Shown in pieces: positions 33,641 through 52,518 of a stretch of 64,000 bases of DNA. The translations under genes and the position numbers were made by a program. The stretch spans positions 34,461,027-34,525,026 of the forward strand of contig OX439129.1 of assembly GCA_949318235.1 (NCBI GenBank). Reading direction: 5' to 3'. The notes beneath the pieces are model-generated. The model saw only the letters and a program-made list of their open reading frames with translations. It searched no databases and had not been told where the DNA came from. The stretch comes from Ecdyonurus torrentis (taxonomy: Eukaryota > Arthropoda > Insecta > Ephemeroptera > Heptageniidae). Each line of letters opens with the position of its first letter. The stretch's first letter is position 1.

Positions 33641-34385
33641 TCGTTCCACTTAAAGTATAGTTAACTCGATATTATCTTATATTATATATAAAGTGAAGCA
33701 CGTCTGCATGATATAGAACATTACTGTCAAAAATAATTGAAGACACTTCAGTTTATGAATAATCAAACAAAAATGTTATGTAATATCATATATTTGAACT
33801 AAAATAATGCTATAAGTGAATAAGAAAATGGTAATATAATTTAAAACATTAATCGCAGTTATTAAGAAATATATTTAATTTTATTTTATCCTTTGATAAG
33901 CTCTTTAATCTACAAAATTAAACTATAATTTAAATTCTAATAGGGTAAGTTTTAATCAACGTTTTTGTGATTTGTAAAATAAATAATAATAAAAAAGGGG
34001 AGTCGTAATAATTTGAGTAAATGTCGTAGATGTAAAATTTTTATTTACTTTTGTAAGAAAAAAATACATGTATTAGAATTAAATTAAATCGTAAGTATAA
34101 GTTTTATTGGTAGGTACTATATTATAGAGTACTCTACTATATTACTATGATAAAAAAATTGAAGGACGTGAATGTACGACATTTCTATAATATACTAACA
34201 AGTATTAACATTTAAGTAAAATAAAATATGAGCAACACTAAATATATATAATATATATATTTTTATTATTATTATTTTTTTTAAATTTATTTATTTTTTG
34301 TTATTTATATAATTCTTTTTATACATTAATTAATAATGTAAAATAAATGTTAAATGCATCATCAATGAGTTCTTAACTTTTATTT
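33640..34385. other. AT-rich spacer between CYP-A promoter and CYP-B end
   Basis: There are short poly-A/T and AT-rich runs only. No exon, element or RNA gene is recognised. Confidence 0.5.
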
Positions 34386-37772
<3,387 letters not shown>

Positions 37773-38487
37773 CTGGAAAATAAATTAAATATATCGTATG
37801 AAAACATTTTGGTCATGAAAGTCTCATCGTTATTGGTTCTTAATAATAAAAGATTTCAATCTCTATGTAATTTTAAGGAGAATCATATTTAATAAATATT
37901 GATAATATAAATAAATATAAATTTAAAAAATTACTAAGTCATTTAAATTGATTTATTGTATCAATTTATTTCTCAAATTTGTGTTCGTTTCCTTTCGTTT
38001 TGTTTGTTTGTTTTTTTTTTATTATTTTTTTTTTTTAACATACAAAAAAATGTCATTATTTAAAGAATATAATAAGATTTTTTTTATTATTATTTTAATC
38101 TGCGTAGTTTATATAGAAACGTGAAGTTTCAAGAAGCTCTGGTATTGCCATATTATATTGTAATAAATGTGTGCGGCATGCATGCACTATTGCTTTCCAT
38201 TCAAAAAACCAAATGATGATAAAACACTTTAAATATTTAGGTATTGCTAATATTGGTATAGATTTATTTGATACACTATCAAATTTCAAACATTGCCATA
38301 AGTATACAGCTAACGAAGTAAATCTTAAGCTTAGGTTTATATGAGAAGTATACAGCATAAAAAGATATATAATATTATAGAGATATATCTTGTTATCTTA
38401 AATAACAATAATATACTTGATATAAAAAAAGTTGCAAATAAATAAATAATCGCTTACTCATGATCAACGCTTTTCTTATAGCTTATT

Positions 38488-38524
<37 letters not shown>

Positions 38525-39580
38525 TCCGTCAGTCAGCCAAATCTTTTATACAAAATGTGTTGAGTCACGGTGTAAAGACAATTGATAAATAAATACAAGA
38601 ACCATGTTGCCATAGGCCAAACGTGTTTTAGTCAGTGTATTTTTTATTATTATTATTTTTTTTTCAATAAAATGACGACATATTTTATTACATTTCATAG
38701 TTTTAATTTTGTATTTTTATACTAAAAACAACAAATTTAACAATATTACTTTAAATAACTATATCTGCAAAACAAAATTAATTAATAAATTAAAATTTAA
38801 AGTAAAGAATCATTCTTTCAAAATAATGTACAATATGTAAATAACAACATTTTTTAAAAAAATAAATGCTTTTTTAAGTAAATTAATACATTAATAATAA
38901 TTTTTATTTGCAATATTTTTTAATGTTGAAATGGAAATGGTAACATTTGGGCCAGACTGTTACAACTGGCATCTCTTAAAACTAGCTTTAATGAAAGTTA
39001 ATGATTAATGTATTAAAAATTAATAAAAGTTCTAAATGGAAGAATAATTCAAATACCTATAATAAACAGAAATATTGTATAAAAATTAGAAAAAAAAATA
39101 GTAGAAAGTGAGTGAGAGAGAGAGAGAGAGAATAAAAAAGAGTATGAAAGAAAAGAAAAACGCAAAAAAAAAAAAGATTATAATTTTAGTTAATGAACTT
39201 ATTTAATATACATTTTTAATAAAAGAGCATCGGATAAAAAAAGTTAAACAATAAAATGCTAATTTAAATTTATCACATTGTAATAATAATTGCAAGATTT
39301 AAAATTTTGAACATTTCTATATGATAAGTTAAACATCAAATATGGTTAAATCATAATATATAAGATATAAGTATTTATAATATGATTAAACTCAAACTTT
39401 TTCTTCGCACATACCTTGGTATTTGTATTGGATTCACAAGTCACGGAGACACTGCCAGGCAAGTTGCTGTTCGTAGCCTTGAATCTCCCTGACTGGCCCC
39501 TACGTATGGTGTTAGTGAGATCACCCGCTTATTTATTAACTTTTGGTGCTCAAAAGATTTCATCGTGGCGGCGCTGCGTA
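37773..39580 (-). promoter_or_regulatory. CYP-B 5' UTR intron, leader exon and promoter
   Basis: The ATG at 37772 is preceded directly by an acceptor AG. The leader exon ends at 39415 with donor GTATGT. Upstream on the minus strand are TTGAGCACCAAAAG (about 39541-39554) and CGCAGCGCCGCCACGATG (about 39563-39580), related to motifs upstream of CYP-C and CYP-D. A poly-T run at 38492-38523 lies in the intron. Confidence 0.5.
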
Positions 39581-40131
39581 TGTGCCTTATTACCTTTTAT
39601 TGTCATAATATTATCAAGCTGAAGATTAAACAATAGAAAATATTTTTTTCTTTCAAAGTTTGAAACAAACTTTCAACTCTTGAAGTCTATTTTTTATTAT
39701 TACTATACTATCTGAAAATAATTTTTATCTCATCTGCTTATTTTAGTCAGCTCTATAATTCTTTACTTTTTTATTATTACATAGTTTTTATTTTGTTGCA
39801 TATACCATGTAAGGTGCAATCTTATCAATATATTTATTATTATTATATATTTTTTTTCAAAAACAATTTTGGATTATGAGAAGAATTTCGTTTTACAGAT
39901 AACCGCAAATATTTTACCACACGTATTGTTGAGTGAAATATATTTCTTCTGCGAGTCTGTAGTCAGTATGGCCATTTATACTATGGCCTGGCTAACGTAC
40001 GTGATGTTAACTAATTTGACAGAACATTTTCATTTTATTTTATTTCATAGCAAGGGATTATTTAATATAAGAAAATGAAGTACTTTTATTTATTATTATT
40101 TCTGACTGATTTGTTAATATATACATTATAC

Positions 40132-40133
<2 letters not shown>

Positions 40134-40210
<77 letters not shown>
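40134..40210 (+). repeat. (GA)n microsatellite
   Basis: This is a pure GA array of about 77 bp downstream of the CYP-C stop. The paralogous place in block 2 has (AT)n followed by (GA)n. Confidence 0.97.
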
Positions 40211-40211
<1 letters not shown>

Positions 40212-40745
40212 GTGCTTAACTTTGGATCTATTTTAACCATGCATAGTGCATACATACACAAACTCATGCTTAAATATAATGTAGTATAGTAATAAATATG
40301 TTATTATTTTGAGACGATGAAATAAAACTAATATTTGTGTGTTTTTAGTATGGAAAAAAAATTATTATTTAAATGCATTTGAATTTTGTGTTATGAGCTA
40401 TGTTCTTTTGGAAATAAAAATAATATCAAACATGAAAAACACAATTTAATATATTATAATATTATAAAATTTCTTAACGCAATTTGCATCATCAAAATTT
40501 GATTTAATTTTAAATCTACAGTTTGACATTTTACCTTGCACTGTTACACATAAAAACTTTATTTCAAAAGAAAAAAAGAAAAAAAAAAGAAGAAATATTA
40601 ATATTTCTAATAATTAAATTACAATAAATATATATTATTATTAAATAATTTTAATTAAATATTAATTATTTGTTTATTTTATTTTAGTATCAGTTTAGAA
40701 AAATTTACTATATGTGAATGAAATACTAAAATATACTCTAATAAT

Positions 40746-43072
40746 TTAAAAAGGTTTTATTTTGACCCAAACACCCTCACGTGTGGTCAAGATAAACTGC
40801 TGAGGGTCAAGGTTTACAGGGTACTGTGTACGAGGAGATTTGATGATTTCATACTTTCGTAATACGGCAATAAGACCCAACTTGGATTGCATGATTGCAA
40901 ATCGGTTACCTGAAAGAAAACAGTTGTTATAGTGAGATAGTACATATATCTTTACCATATGGGGTTCTATATGCATAGAGTCCCTTATTATACATAGTAT
41001 ATAGTTAATCATTAATTAAAATGTTATGCTTTTAATGTAGATAAAATAGTGACCTCAGAATTAAGTAACATTTTTGAATACAATTTTCCTTACCTATGCA
41101 TTGACGAGGTCCTTCACCAAAAGGTAAATAAACCATTTTGTTTTTAAACGTCATGCGCTGCTCATCACTGAATCTATCAGGATCAAATAGTTCAGGATTT
41201 GGAAAATATTGAGGATCATTTTGCATAGCATGGGCTGGAATAGTAATTATAGTTCCTTCATCAATTGTTACTGTAGAATCAGGAATTACGTATTTTTTCG
41301 TGCAAACACGCATGTGAGATGCAACAGGTGGGTACATTCTCATTGTTTCTGTAAGTAATAAATAAAGAGTTAATATAAATATTATAGAAGTTAATTTAAG
41401 TGATAGAAATACCCTCAAGAATGCAGTCAATGTATTTCATATCTTGCATGGCTTGGTAGGTTAGTTGACCATCATGTTTTTCTATGACTTGCTCGATTTC
41501 TTCTCGAGCTCGCTTCTGTAATTCAGGCTGTAATGAGAGCTCAAGTAGAGTAAAACTTAATACTGTAGATGACGTTTCAAAGCCTGCTATAAAGAATACG
41601 GTAGCTTGCGCAGTCAAATCATCGTGACTCAATTCTACAAAATAAATAATTAAGCATCTTTTTCATACTTTTTTCTCTCGTGTATTGAGAAAGGTATTTT
41701 AATATGATTTATTTTTAACGAGAGTTTATGATATTTTGTGATAAATGAAATATCTGTATAGATGAATAAGTCTGACTATTGAATATTTTTACAAAAGTCA
41801 GAGGACCATTTTAGTGGGATTGTACCTTATTTGTCCATTAAATAAAAGTCATTGTTGTTATTATTGTTAATAGAGCTAGATACTTACCAAGTTTATTGTG
41901 AACCTCAAATGATTCTTTGTCAGATTTTACATCTTCTTCTTCCTCAGGAGAAAGACGTCCTTTTTCTTTTAATTCAATTAAAAGTTGCATAAAATCTCTG
42001 CGCACTTCCCCTGTCTTTTTACGTAAATCAATTACGTCTCTTACCATTTTACGGAAGAAATCAGTTAACTCTTTATTAATAAAAGCTAATTGTAATTTCA
42101 AAGCGACCTGCAATTTCAAAAATTATCTTAATATGCGATATTATTATGTATTATTAGCCTATTATTTTACTTACTTCTGGCAGAAAAATAATGAGCAGAA
42201 CTTTTATTGCACGTAAAAAATCTACTTCAATGAGTTTCTTGCCCATTTCACGAAATTTGTTGTTAGGATCCTTCAGTGAGTCACATTTTATGCCAAATGC
42301 ACAAGAACCAATCACGTCAGTCGTATAACGTCCTAATAAATCCTGAAAATGTTAATTACATTACATTTTTGCACAACTTAAATAATCAAATTAAAATAAA
42401 AAAAATACGCATTTTTTACCTCTAAATTGACTGCAAGTCATATAATATAATGATAGTATATAACAACAATCACCTTACCTTAGCTTCAAATTCTTCTCCA
42501 GTTTTGGCGTATTCTCCTAAGTACATCTCCAGTTGCGTTGAACACTCCGCCACGAGAGGAAACATAGATTTCATACGACCTGAGGTAAAGGTTGGTGTTA
42601 ATTTAGCACGCATATCTTTCCACTTTTGTCCTTGCATATTGAATAAGTTCTTTGCTTCGAGAGGATCAGCTTCTTCATGAAACTGTAAGTTTCATGAAAA
42701 AAAAAAAACAATAAAACATTTGATGGAAACACATCGAAAATAATTATTACTGTGACATACCTGCAAGCCGTGATCTGTAAAATGAGCAAAATCTTTCACC
42801 AAAATATTCTTTACAAGGGTTGGATCACAAATAAGAAGGGCAGGTGTTCGTCCTTGGAAAAATCCTACATACCGTTCGTCTTTATATTGTTTATAAATAC
42901 GTAGGAAATATTCCAATAGATGTTCTTGAATTGCCATTACTTTACCCATTGACCCTACCACAGCATACGGCTTGACGTACTTGACACCTTTGTCCTTCCA
43001 ATAATTAAACTTGCTGGTAAAGAAATAGTACGAGAGTGCTAGCGCCACAAAAAGTAACGCAACCACCAACAT
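40746..43072 (-). CDS. CYP6-like cytochrome P450 (CYP-C), complete
   Basis: The coding exons are 42761-43072, 42479-42682, 42175-42342, 41888-42107, 41413-41634, 41094-41348 and 40746-40909, giving 514 aa. The I-helix AGFETSS is at 318-324, the ExxR motif at E376-R379, FDPDRF in the PERF region, and the heme thiolate at C459. It is very similar to CYP-D throughout: the I-helix exon differs at one residue (I317 against F). Intron 5 is also nearly the same in both genes, which indicates a recent duplication or gene conversion. Intron 4 is 253 bp here but 66 bp in CYP-D. A frame extends six codons upstream of the chosen ATG, but the bases before it form an acceptor (CCGCAG) as in the paralogues, so 43072 is preferred. 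Confidence 0.94.
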
Positions 43073-45290
43073 CTGCGGAAAAAATATCATAATAAATAAC
43101 TATTTTTATACTAGTTACCAACAAACTGTGCTAATTCAAATGGATATAATAAGTTACAAAAAAAATCTTAATTTAAAAATAAAATTACGTAAAAAGTATA
43201 TAATTTTTAATGAAACCACACACGGAAATCATAAATTTAAGAAATTACTCAGTTACATTGATGTAACTTTTCAGTAAAAACAAAACAAACAATAATTTTG
43301 TTGCAAAGAGTTTAAACAGTAACATAGTATAAGTATATAAATGTTATTTCTTCAGCTAAAAATAGGTAGTTCTTTAGATCCTAAAATGCTTTACTTTGTA
43401 TAAATCTAACAAAATTATCATAAAAAGATTCTTAAGTAACTCTTGCATAATTCCCTTTTTTCAGTGAAATATAAAAAACATAATACCATAAACAGTTATA
43501 TAGTACGATGATAATACGATATGTAAGTTGTCTTGTCATTATTAAAAAACAAATGTAGACTTTGCAAATATCATTGTCGAATAAAATTGTTGTATACTGA
43601 AAATATGTTAAGAACTTATAATAGAAAAAAATCCTTGATTTTATATATTTTAGCTATATTTAAGTATACAATTAATAAACCCGAAGAAAACTTTGTTTTC
43701 TTAAAGATTCTGTCGTAATCAACATAGTCATTACATCACTTTAATCATGTAAAAAAAAAGTTATTGAGTTAAATTTTTATTAGTTTTATAAAATTTATAA
43801 ATATCTGAAAAAATTTCCCAGGTGTAATTTAGATAAAGACATTGATAATGCTTTTTAACAACATACTTCTTTAATTGAAATATCTATATAGTAGCATAAT
43901 ATGTAATATACACAGATAAAAATATTATAAGTATTTATATTATGACCTATATGATAAAATTCTGCTTTACAGATAATTGATAGGGGTTGTAAAGTGAAGC
44001 GACCAAAATTAAAATACTTGTTATACGCCATCTCTAAGAAGTATTATTTAATTTTATATTATAATTTGCATCAATTTATATCTATTTAATGAAACATTAA
44101 GACGCGTACATTTCATCATCGTATTTATTAAACACGCATACACGTCTTTTCAAGAATACGAAACCAAATGTATCTTTTTATAGTGGATTAAATAATGTTT
44201 TAATAGCCATTAGCCCATTACTGTAACACACATCAATTGCGTTCAAAAATATAAATAATTTTTAATATTTTTATTATATTATATTGTATCTGATAGAGCT
44301 TAAGAAATTATAGGTGACCGGCTGATATCTCACAAACTGAACGGTTACAATATACAAAAATTATTTTGAAGGAAATATTAATGTTACTTAATAGTTTATA
44401 GTTATGTCAATTACCTGCAAGATTAAATCAAAGTTATCCGTTTTAAACAACATGTAAATGTCAAATATCAAATTTTAATGTAAACTTTTAAGTCTAATTA
44501 AAGATTTTATTAAAACATTAAAAATATATAATATTGCATTTTTTTTTTCTTTTTTTTTTTTTTTTTTTTTTTTAATTCATTCCATTTCATTTCAGTATTA
44601 TTGGTTTGGTTTTGCCGGATAAATAATAACGTAAAATAAATTATTTTGACTTTTTCCACACAAATAGTCGGTTATTTTTCATTAGTTTTCAATAAATCAA
44701 ATTCATTTTCAGAATTTTATAAACATTTTACTATGTTCTTTTAGTAATATTGAAACTATAAACTTTGCTGGTCCTATTGAGTATTAACATATTATGCAGT
44801 TAATTTGTAATACGTTGTTTTATTTCAAAATAATAATTAAATAAAAATTACACTTATGGTCGGTGCTTCAAACATCTTATCTTCAAGAAAAAAAAACTCT
44901 TTCAGAATGAACATTATATATTTTTTAAATATAACAATTATACTATAATACAGAAAAAAAAATTGAATTTTTAAGCATTGATCTACATTTATATGATATA
45001 CATAGAAGTTAATTTTATAGCTAACCTTGAATTAAAATATTAAAATAAAACTATATCCGTTAGAACTGAGAATAGAGAATATTCATATTTTAACAAGCTG
45101 CACGCACAACTTACCTTCGTATACGTAAGTTGCAATATCAGAGAAATTCTTTGATGTTGCTCTTTTTAGCCTTGAAGGTTTGTTACTGCGCAGCCTCTTA
45201 AGTCCACCAAACTTTGAGCACCAAATACAGTAGTGTAGTAGTTATATTTTATGGTGATGGCGCTGCGATGCGAGATAAAAAGTATAATTA
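43073..45290 (-). promoter_or_regulatory. CYP-C 5' UTR intron, leader exon and promoter
   Basis: The donor GTAAGT at 45114 closes the leader exon and the intron ends at the ATG (2,042 bp). Upstream on the minus strand are CTGCGCAGTAAC (45185-45196), TTTGGTGCTCAAAG (about 45215-45228) and CGCAGCGCCATCACCAT (about 45251-45267). All are conserved in CYP-D. A dispersed repeat occupies 43221-43360 within the intron. Confidence 0.55.
43221..43365 (+). repeat. dispersed CACGG repeat, related to the foldback arm
   Basis: The order CACGG-AAATT-YTCAGTTACATWGATGTAAC-TTTCAGTA-AAAC-GTTTRAAC-GT-AAC-TAGTATAA-TTATTTCTTCAG is shared with 61287-61420 in the left foldback arm. GTTACATTGATGTAAC is itself a palindrome. 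It is non-coding. Confidence 0.55.
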
Positions 45291-45717
45291 TAATAATTGA
45301 AATAAAAATGCACATTTAAAAGCAGAAATAAGGTTTTTACAACTGTAATTACTCATTATAACTGCAGATTGCAGGTGCAGAAATTCTATATTGAAGAACT
45401 GCATTTAAAAAACGTAATCTGTGGTGATTTTTTATAACAAAATAAATTATGTGTATTATTATAGGCACTTTTTTTCTTTTATTTCAGTACTATATAAAAT
45501 ACAACAATATAATATATATATTTTTTTATATCGTGTATTTTGCTGATGCACTGGTTCATGCGATATAATCATCGTACTTATTAATATTAACTTTTATAAT
45601 ATTGCAACATTTACTCTACAATTTTTTTTCATCGTTTTTATTGATATTTTGCACAATAAAATGATATTAACAGGCTTACTTTTTGAATTAAAAACATAGA
45701 TATGTAAGCTATGATAA

Positions 45718-45748
<31 letters not shown>

Positions 45749-46465
45749 CTGAAGGCAACACACACTTTTTCATCATCATCTATCTGTATGTATATTTAAT
45801 ATATAATTACTTATTTTACTTATAACATACAAGATCATTCACGCCTATTTTGAAAATATAAATGAAAATATTACAGATGGAAAATGAAAAGTTTTCATAT
45901 AATATTTTGGAACATATAATGATAAAAGATTTCATTACAATTTTTGAATTCTGAAAACAAGAATAAAATAAAAATATATAGAAATTTTATTTTACTATTT
46001 TACGAGACCATTTTACTGCATATGTACGCCGTCTGCTCACCGCTCATTATTATAACCGTATGTAATCGTACTTATACAATTCCTCTTCAATTGCAAATTT
46101 TCAACATATCATAACAATAATATTATCTATGTGTTTACAGGTTTATAATATTACCTTGGTGTTTACCATAGAACTTTTTGATATCTTTTCACGTTCTGTT
46201 TTTACCTATATTTAATTTTTGCTTTAAACTTTAAGAAAAAGTTCTATAATCAAAACCTTTGTTTTATATAAGCCTAATTCCAATGGTGTACAATTTTTTT
46301 CAATTCGATGCAATTACAATGGAAGTACGATTTCACATTTATTTTAAAATTTAATGCGCCTCTGTTGGAAACTCAGCTCAGTAAACTCCCAAAACAGCGT
46401 ATTGAAGAAGAAACACTATGAATGCCTTTTTATTTCATTACATTATAGTCTATACCTTTAAACTT

Positions 46466-46466
<1 letters not shown>

Positions 46467-46509
<43 letters not shown>
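46467..46509 (+). repeat. poly-A tract, 43 bp
   Basis: This uninterrupted A run lies in the spacer (45976-46754) between the two duplicated blocks; nothing else is recognised in that spacer. Confidence 0.95.
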
Positions 46510-46510
<1 letters not shown>

Positions 46511-46930
46511 GTCAACTTTTGCAGTTTTTAATTATTATTATTACCTGAAAGTAGTTTTATCTAAGTTTATATTTAGGAAGCTCTTTTCTTTGCCTTTTAA
46601 AGTTTTTTTTTCTTTTTGCATATTACATATCATGTGATTTCGTGATTTATAATCTTTTGATTAATAAATTTATTTATTTATCATTTTATCACATTTTATT
46701 AATTATTACTATTTTAAAAGTATGAAAAAAAAAATTCAGTTATAAATAGGATAATCAACCGCAAATATCTTACCACACTTATTGTTATGTGAACTACACA
46801 GTTACTGTTATATAGCGATTGATTGTGAATCTATTGCAGTCAATCTGCCTAAGTATAGATAAATAATTTGATATTTTTTTACTTTATTTTCTTTATTTTA
46901 TTAAAAAATAATTTTAAATCAGAAATAATA

Positions 46931-47040
<110 letters not shown>

Positions 47041-47587
47041 AATAAACATTGCTTGATTTTGTATATTAATCATGATGCAAAGTGGATACAATTTAATGCT
47101 TAAAAATATTGAAAAAATGAAGTTTTTTTTATTATTCTTTTGAGAGGATAGAAAAAGTAATATTATAAGTCCGTTTAGATTTTTTTTATTTCTTTTATTA
47201 AAATGTATTGGAATTTTGTGTTATGAGGTAAAGCATAAAAGAATGATAAATAATAATCATCATATATCTACACAAAAATATAATTTATTAACATAAATTA
47301 TGCTTATCTCAATTTATATTATTATTATTGAAATTTTATTAGCCTTTTAAAACTATACACAGTTTATCATTAACGTGGATTGTTACACTTAAAAACTTTG
47401 TTTCTTGAAAAGAAAAACGTTACAGAAACTTTAATACTACTAATTTATAATTTAAACAATACTGATAATTATTACTTTAAATTTAAATGAACAATTTTAT
47501 TTATATTCAATATTAAATATTTGTTATATTAGGGTATAATTTTATAAAAATTAATTTTATATGAATGATAAATTAAACTGAAGTAAT

Positions 47588-49680
47588 TTAAAGAGGTTTC
47601 AGTTTGACCCACACCCCTTCCCGTGTAGTCAAGATGAACTGTTGAGGGTCAAGGGTCGCAGGGTACTGTGTACGAGGAGATTTGATGATTTCATATTTTC
47701 GTAATACGGCAATAAGACCCAATTTGGATTGCATGATTGCAAATCGGCTTCCTGAAAAATCAGTTGTTATTTAGATATATATGATAATTGAATAATAACT
47801 ATAATATGGAGCTCTAAGCTTACTTTATTCGTGAAATAATATGTTATGCTCTGATTTTCAGATAAGATAGGAACCTCAGAATAAGGTAACATTTTATGAA
47901 TACAATTTTCGTTACCTATACATTGACGGGGTCCTTCACCAAAAGGTAAATAAACCATTTTGTTTTTAAACGTCATGCGCTGCTCATCACTGAATCTTTC
48001 AGGATCAAATAGTTCAGGATTTGAAAAATATTGAGGATCATTTTGCAGAGCGTGGGCTGGGATATTAATCAAAGTTCCTTCATCAATTGTTACTGTAGAA
48101 TCAGGAATTACGTATTTTTTCGTGCAAATACGCATATGAAATGCAATAGGTGGGTACATTCTCATTGTCTCTGTAAGTAATAAATAGTTAATATAAATAT
48201 TATAAAAGTTAATTTAAGTGATAGAAATACCCTCAAGAATGCAGTCAATGTACTTCATATCTTGCATGGCTTGGTAGGTTAGTTGACCATCATGTTTTTC
48301 TATGACTTGCTCGATTTCTTCTCGAGCTCGCTTCTGTAATTCAGGCTGTAATGAGAGCTCAAGTAGAGTAAAACTTAATACTGTAGATGACGTTTCAAAG
48401 CCAGCGAAAAAGAATACGGTAGCTTGTGCAGTCAAATCATCGTGGCTCAATTCTGAAAATTATTATTTTTAGTAAATAGTTTCGTCTTTGAGAGTCACGA
48501 ATAGAGCGCAAGACTCACCAAGCTTATTGTGAACCTCAGATGATTCTGTGACCGATTTTGTATCTTCTTCTCCTTCTTCTTCAGGAGAAAGGCGTCCTTT
48601 TTCTTTTAATTCAATTAAAAGTTGCATGAAATCTCTGCGCACTTCTCCTGTTTTTTTACGTAAATCAATTACATCTCTTACCATTTTACGGAAGAAATCA
48701 GTTAACTCTTTATTGATGAATGCTAGTTGTAATTTCAAAGCGACCTGTAATTTTAAAAGATTATCTTAATATATGCAATTTTTATTGTTTATTATTAGGC
48801 TTTTATTTTACTTACATCCGGCATAAAAATAATGACCATAAATTTCATTGCACGTAAAAAATCAACTTCAACGAGTTTTTTGCCCATTTCACGGAATTTG
48901 TTGTTAGGATCCTTCAGAGAGTCGCATTTTATGCCAAATGCACAAGAACCAATCACGTCAGTCGTATAACGTCCTAATATATCCTAAAAATGTTTTAAAA
49001 CAATTACAATTTAACATAGAATAATTATAGTATATAACAGTATATATATAATATAATAATACTAATAGTATATTATTATAACAACGATCACCTTACCTTT
49101 ACTTCAAATTCTTCTCCAGTTTTGGCCAATTCTGCTAAAAAAATCTCAAGTTGCGTTGAACATTCTGCCACGAGAGGAAACATAGATTTCATACGACCTG
49201 AAGTAAAGGTTGGTGTTAATTTAGCACGCATATCTTTCCACTTTTGTCCTTGCATATTGAGTAAGTTCTTTGCTTGTAGAGGATCAGCTTCTTCATGAAA
49301 CTTTAAATTCCATGATTAAAAGAAAATCATTAGTTGGAAACACATTGAAGATAATTACTTTGACATACCATCATGCCGTGATCTGTAAAATGTGCAAAAT
49401 CTTTCACCAAAATATCCTTCACAAGGGTTGGATCACAAATAAGAAGGGCAGGTGTTCGTCCTTGGAAAAATCCTACATACCGTTCGTCTTTATATTGTTT
49501 ATAAATGCGTAGGAAAAATTCCAATAGATGTTCTTGTACTGTCATTACTTTAGCCATTGACCCTACCACAGGGTACGGCTTAATGTACTTAACACCTCTT
49601 TTCTTCCAATAATTAAACTTGCTGGTAAAGTAATAGTAAGCGAGCGCTAGCGCCACAAAAAGTAACGCCACCACCAACAT
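47588..49680 (-). CDS. CYP6-like cytochrome P450 (CYP-D), complete
   Basis: The coding exons are 49369-49680, 49097-49300, 48816-48983, 48519-48744, 48231-48452, 47916-48170 and 47588-47751, giving 516 aa. The I-helix AGFETSS is at 320-326, the ExxR motif at E378-R381, FDPERF in the PERF region, and the heme thiolate at C461. It is the closest paralogue of CYP-C. Differences include two extra residues in the acidic loop before the I-helix exon (EEEGEED) and GSRFA instead of GNRFA right after the heme loop. The reading frame is intact. The upstream leader-exon donor present in the other members is not recognisable, so its 5' UTR may be processed differently. Confidence 0.94.
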
Positions 49681-50870
<1,190 letters not shown>

Positions 50871-51523
50871 GTTGAGCGTAAAAAAATATTAATTGAATAA
50901 TTGTATAAAAATAAATATTGCAAAGCAGAAATCAGGTTTTCACAATTGCAATTAGTCAACTGCAAATTGCAGGTACAGGAATTGTATATTGAAGAATTGC
51001 ATTTTATAAACGTGAGCTGTGGTTATATTCATTGTAACAAAATTAGATACATATTTTATATTTATTTTCTTTTCTTTTTTTTTTTTAATTTAAAAAAAAT
51101 TATAAGCACTAATTTTTTTTTCTATATTATCATACTTTTAATATATTTCTATTCAAACTGGTTCACGCGTTATAATCATTGTGTACTTATTAATATCAAA
51201 TTATCAATTGTTAATAATGCAATATTTACATTTCAGTTTATTTTATTATTATTTCACAATATAAGGATATATCAACACAACAATACAAATGTTAGCTATG
51301 ATTTATGTATTTTTTTATTATTATTTTTTTTTTTTTTACTTATTACAAAGAGTATTCAGCATCTATTTTGAACATATAAAATAAAAATGTTACAGATGGG
51401 AAAAAAGTTGTCATATTATATTTTTACACAAATAATAATAAAACAAAATAAAAGTTCCCGCTATGATTGTTGAATTCTAAAACAAAATATTGTTTTGTTT
51501 ATTTCAGATTTTGCATCGGTAAA

Positions 51524-51854
51524 TTAGGCAAGTAGTGGTTTCAGTTCAGTAACCATAGCTTTGTTGTGTTCCTCGGACACTGGCTTCAAGGGCGGACGAG
51601 GGGGTCCAACTGGGATGGGCGTGAGCGCGGACATCGCAGCCTTCATTGTTGACACCCACGGTCCTGTCCACCCACAAAACAAAATAAGACATTCAGTTTG
51701 TTTATAAATGTACAGGAAATGCGTCATAGTGATTATTTTCTTTTGAGGAGACAATGTACTGAAGTATACTTTAAATAAAGTATATTTTTATTTACTTGCT
51801 ATTCAGTTTTTTTTAATCAAGTTTCTCTTTGCTAATTGAGTTTTTATATATTAT

Positions 51855-51908
<54 letters not shown>

Positions 51909-52453
51909 TACTCAAATCATTATCTTACCTCCACGAGTTATGCTATTCACAATATGTGAAATTTTGCGTTGTATCTCTGCAGCCTCTCCAATATTTTTGC
52001 CGGCATTCACGTGGTTCATCAATTGCAGAGCTAACCCAGGAATCAAGTTGAAGGTGGTGCCTATTGCATCTTGTGAGCCAAGGGAATGTGCTGGTAGCAG
52101 TAGCTATGAAGAAAAAAAAATATATATAAGGAATTATTAGGTTTTGTTACTGAAATTGAACTTACGTCATCACAACCAAGGTATACGTGAAGATTTTGTT
52201 TTGTACGGCAAATCTCAATACATTTTGCTAGTTCTTGTAAATCTGAACTTGTGAACTTGAGACCGACAAAATTTGGTACTCGTCCACTGCACTTCTCAAG
52301 TAGTGAGCTCATACTGACTGCAAAAAAAAAAAATCAAGATAAATGATTTATATTTATTATTAATAAGAATTATGGATTATGATATACTGTAAATTGTACA
52401 TTAACGCACCGAAAATTATTTTTATACGGCCAAGGTTCTCTCTCTCTCTCTCT

Positions 52454-52518
<65 letters not shown>

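Larger units (their letters stand above)
39897..45975. repeat. segmental duplication, block 1 (contains CYP-C)
   Basis: Homology with 46755-51500 runs over the whole gene and both flanks. At the left, AACCGCAAATATYTTACCACAC matches. At the right, the promoter, the GCAGATTGCAGGTRCAG region and the CTATTTTGAA--ATATAAA segment near 45850 match. (GA)n at 40134-40210 corresponds to the AT/GA array at 46933-47038 in block 2. The flanks have diverged by many small indels, while several exons and introns are nearly identical. Confidence 0.8.
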
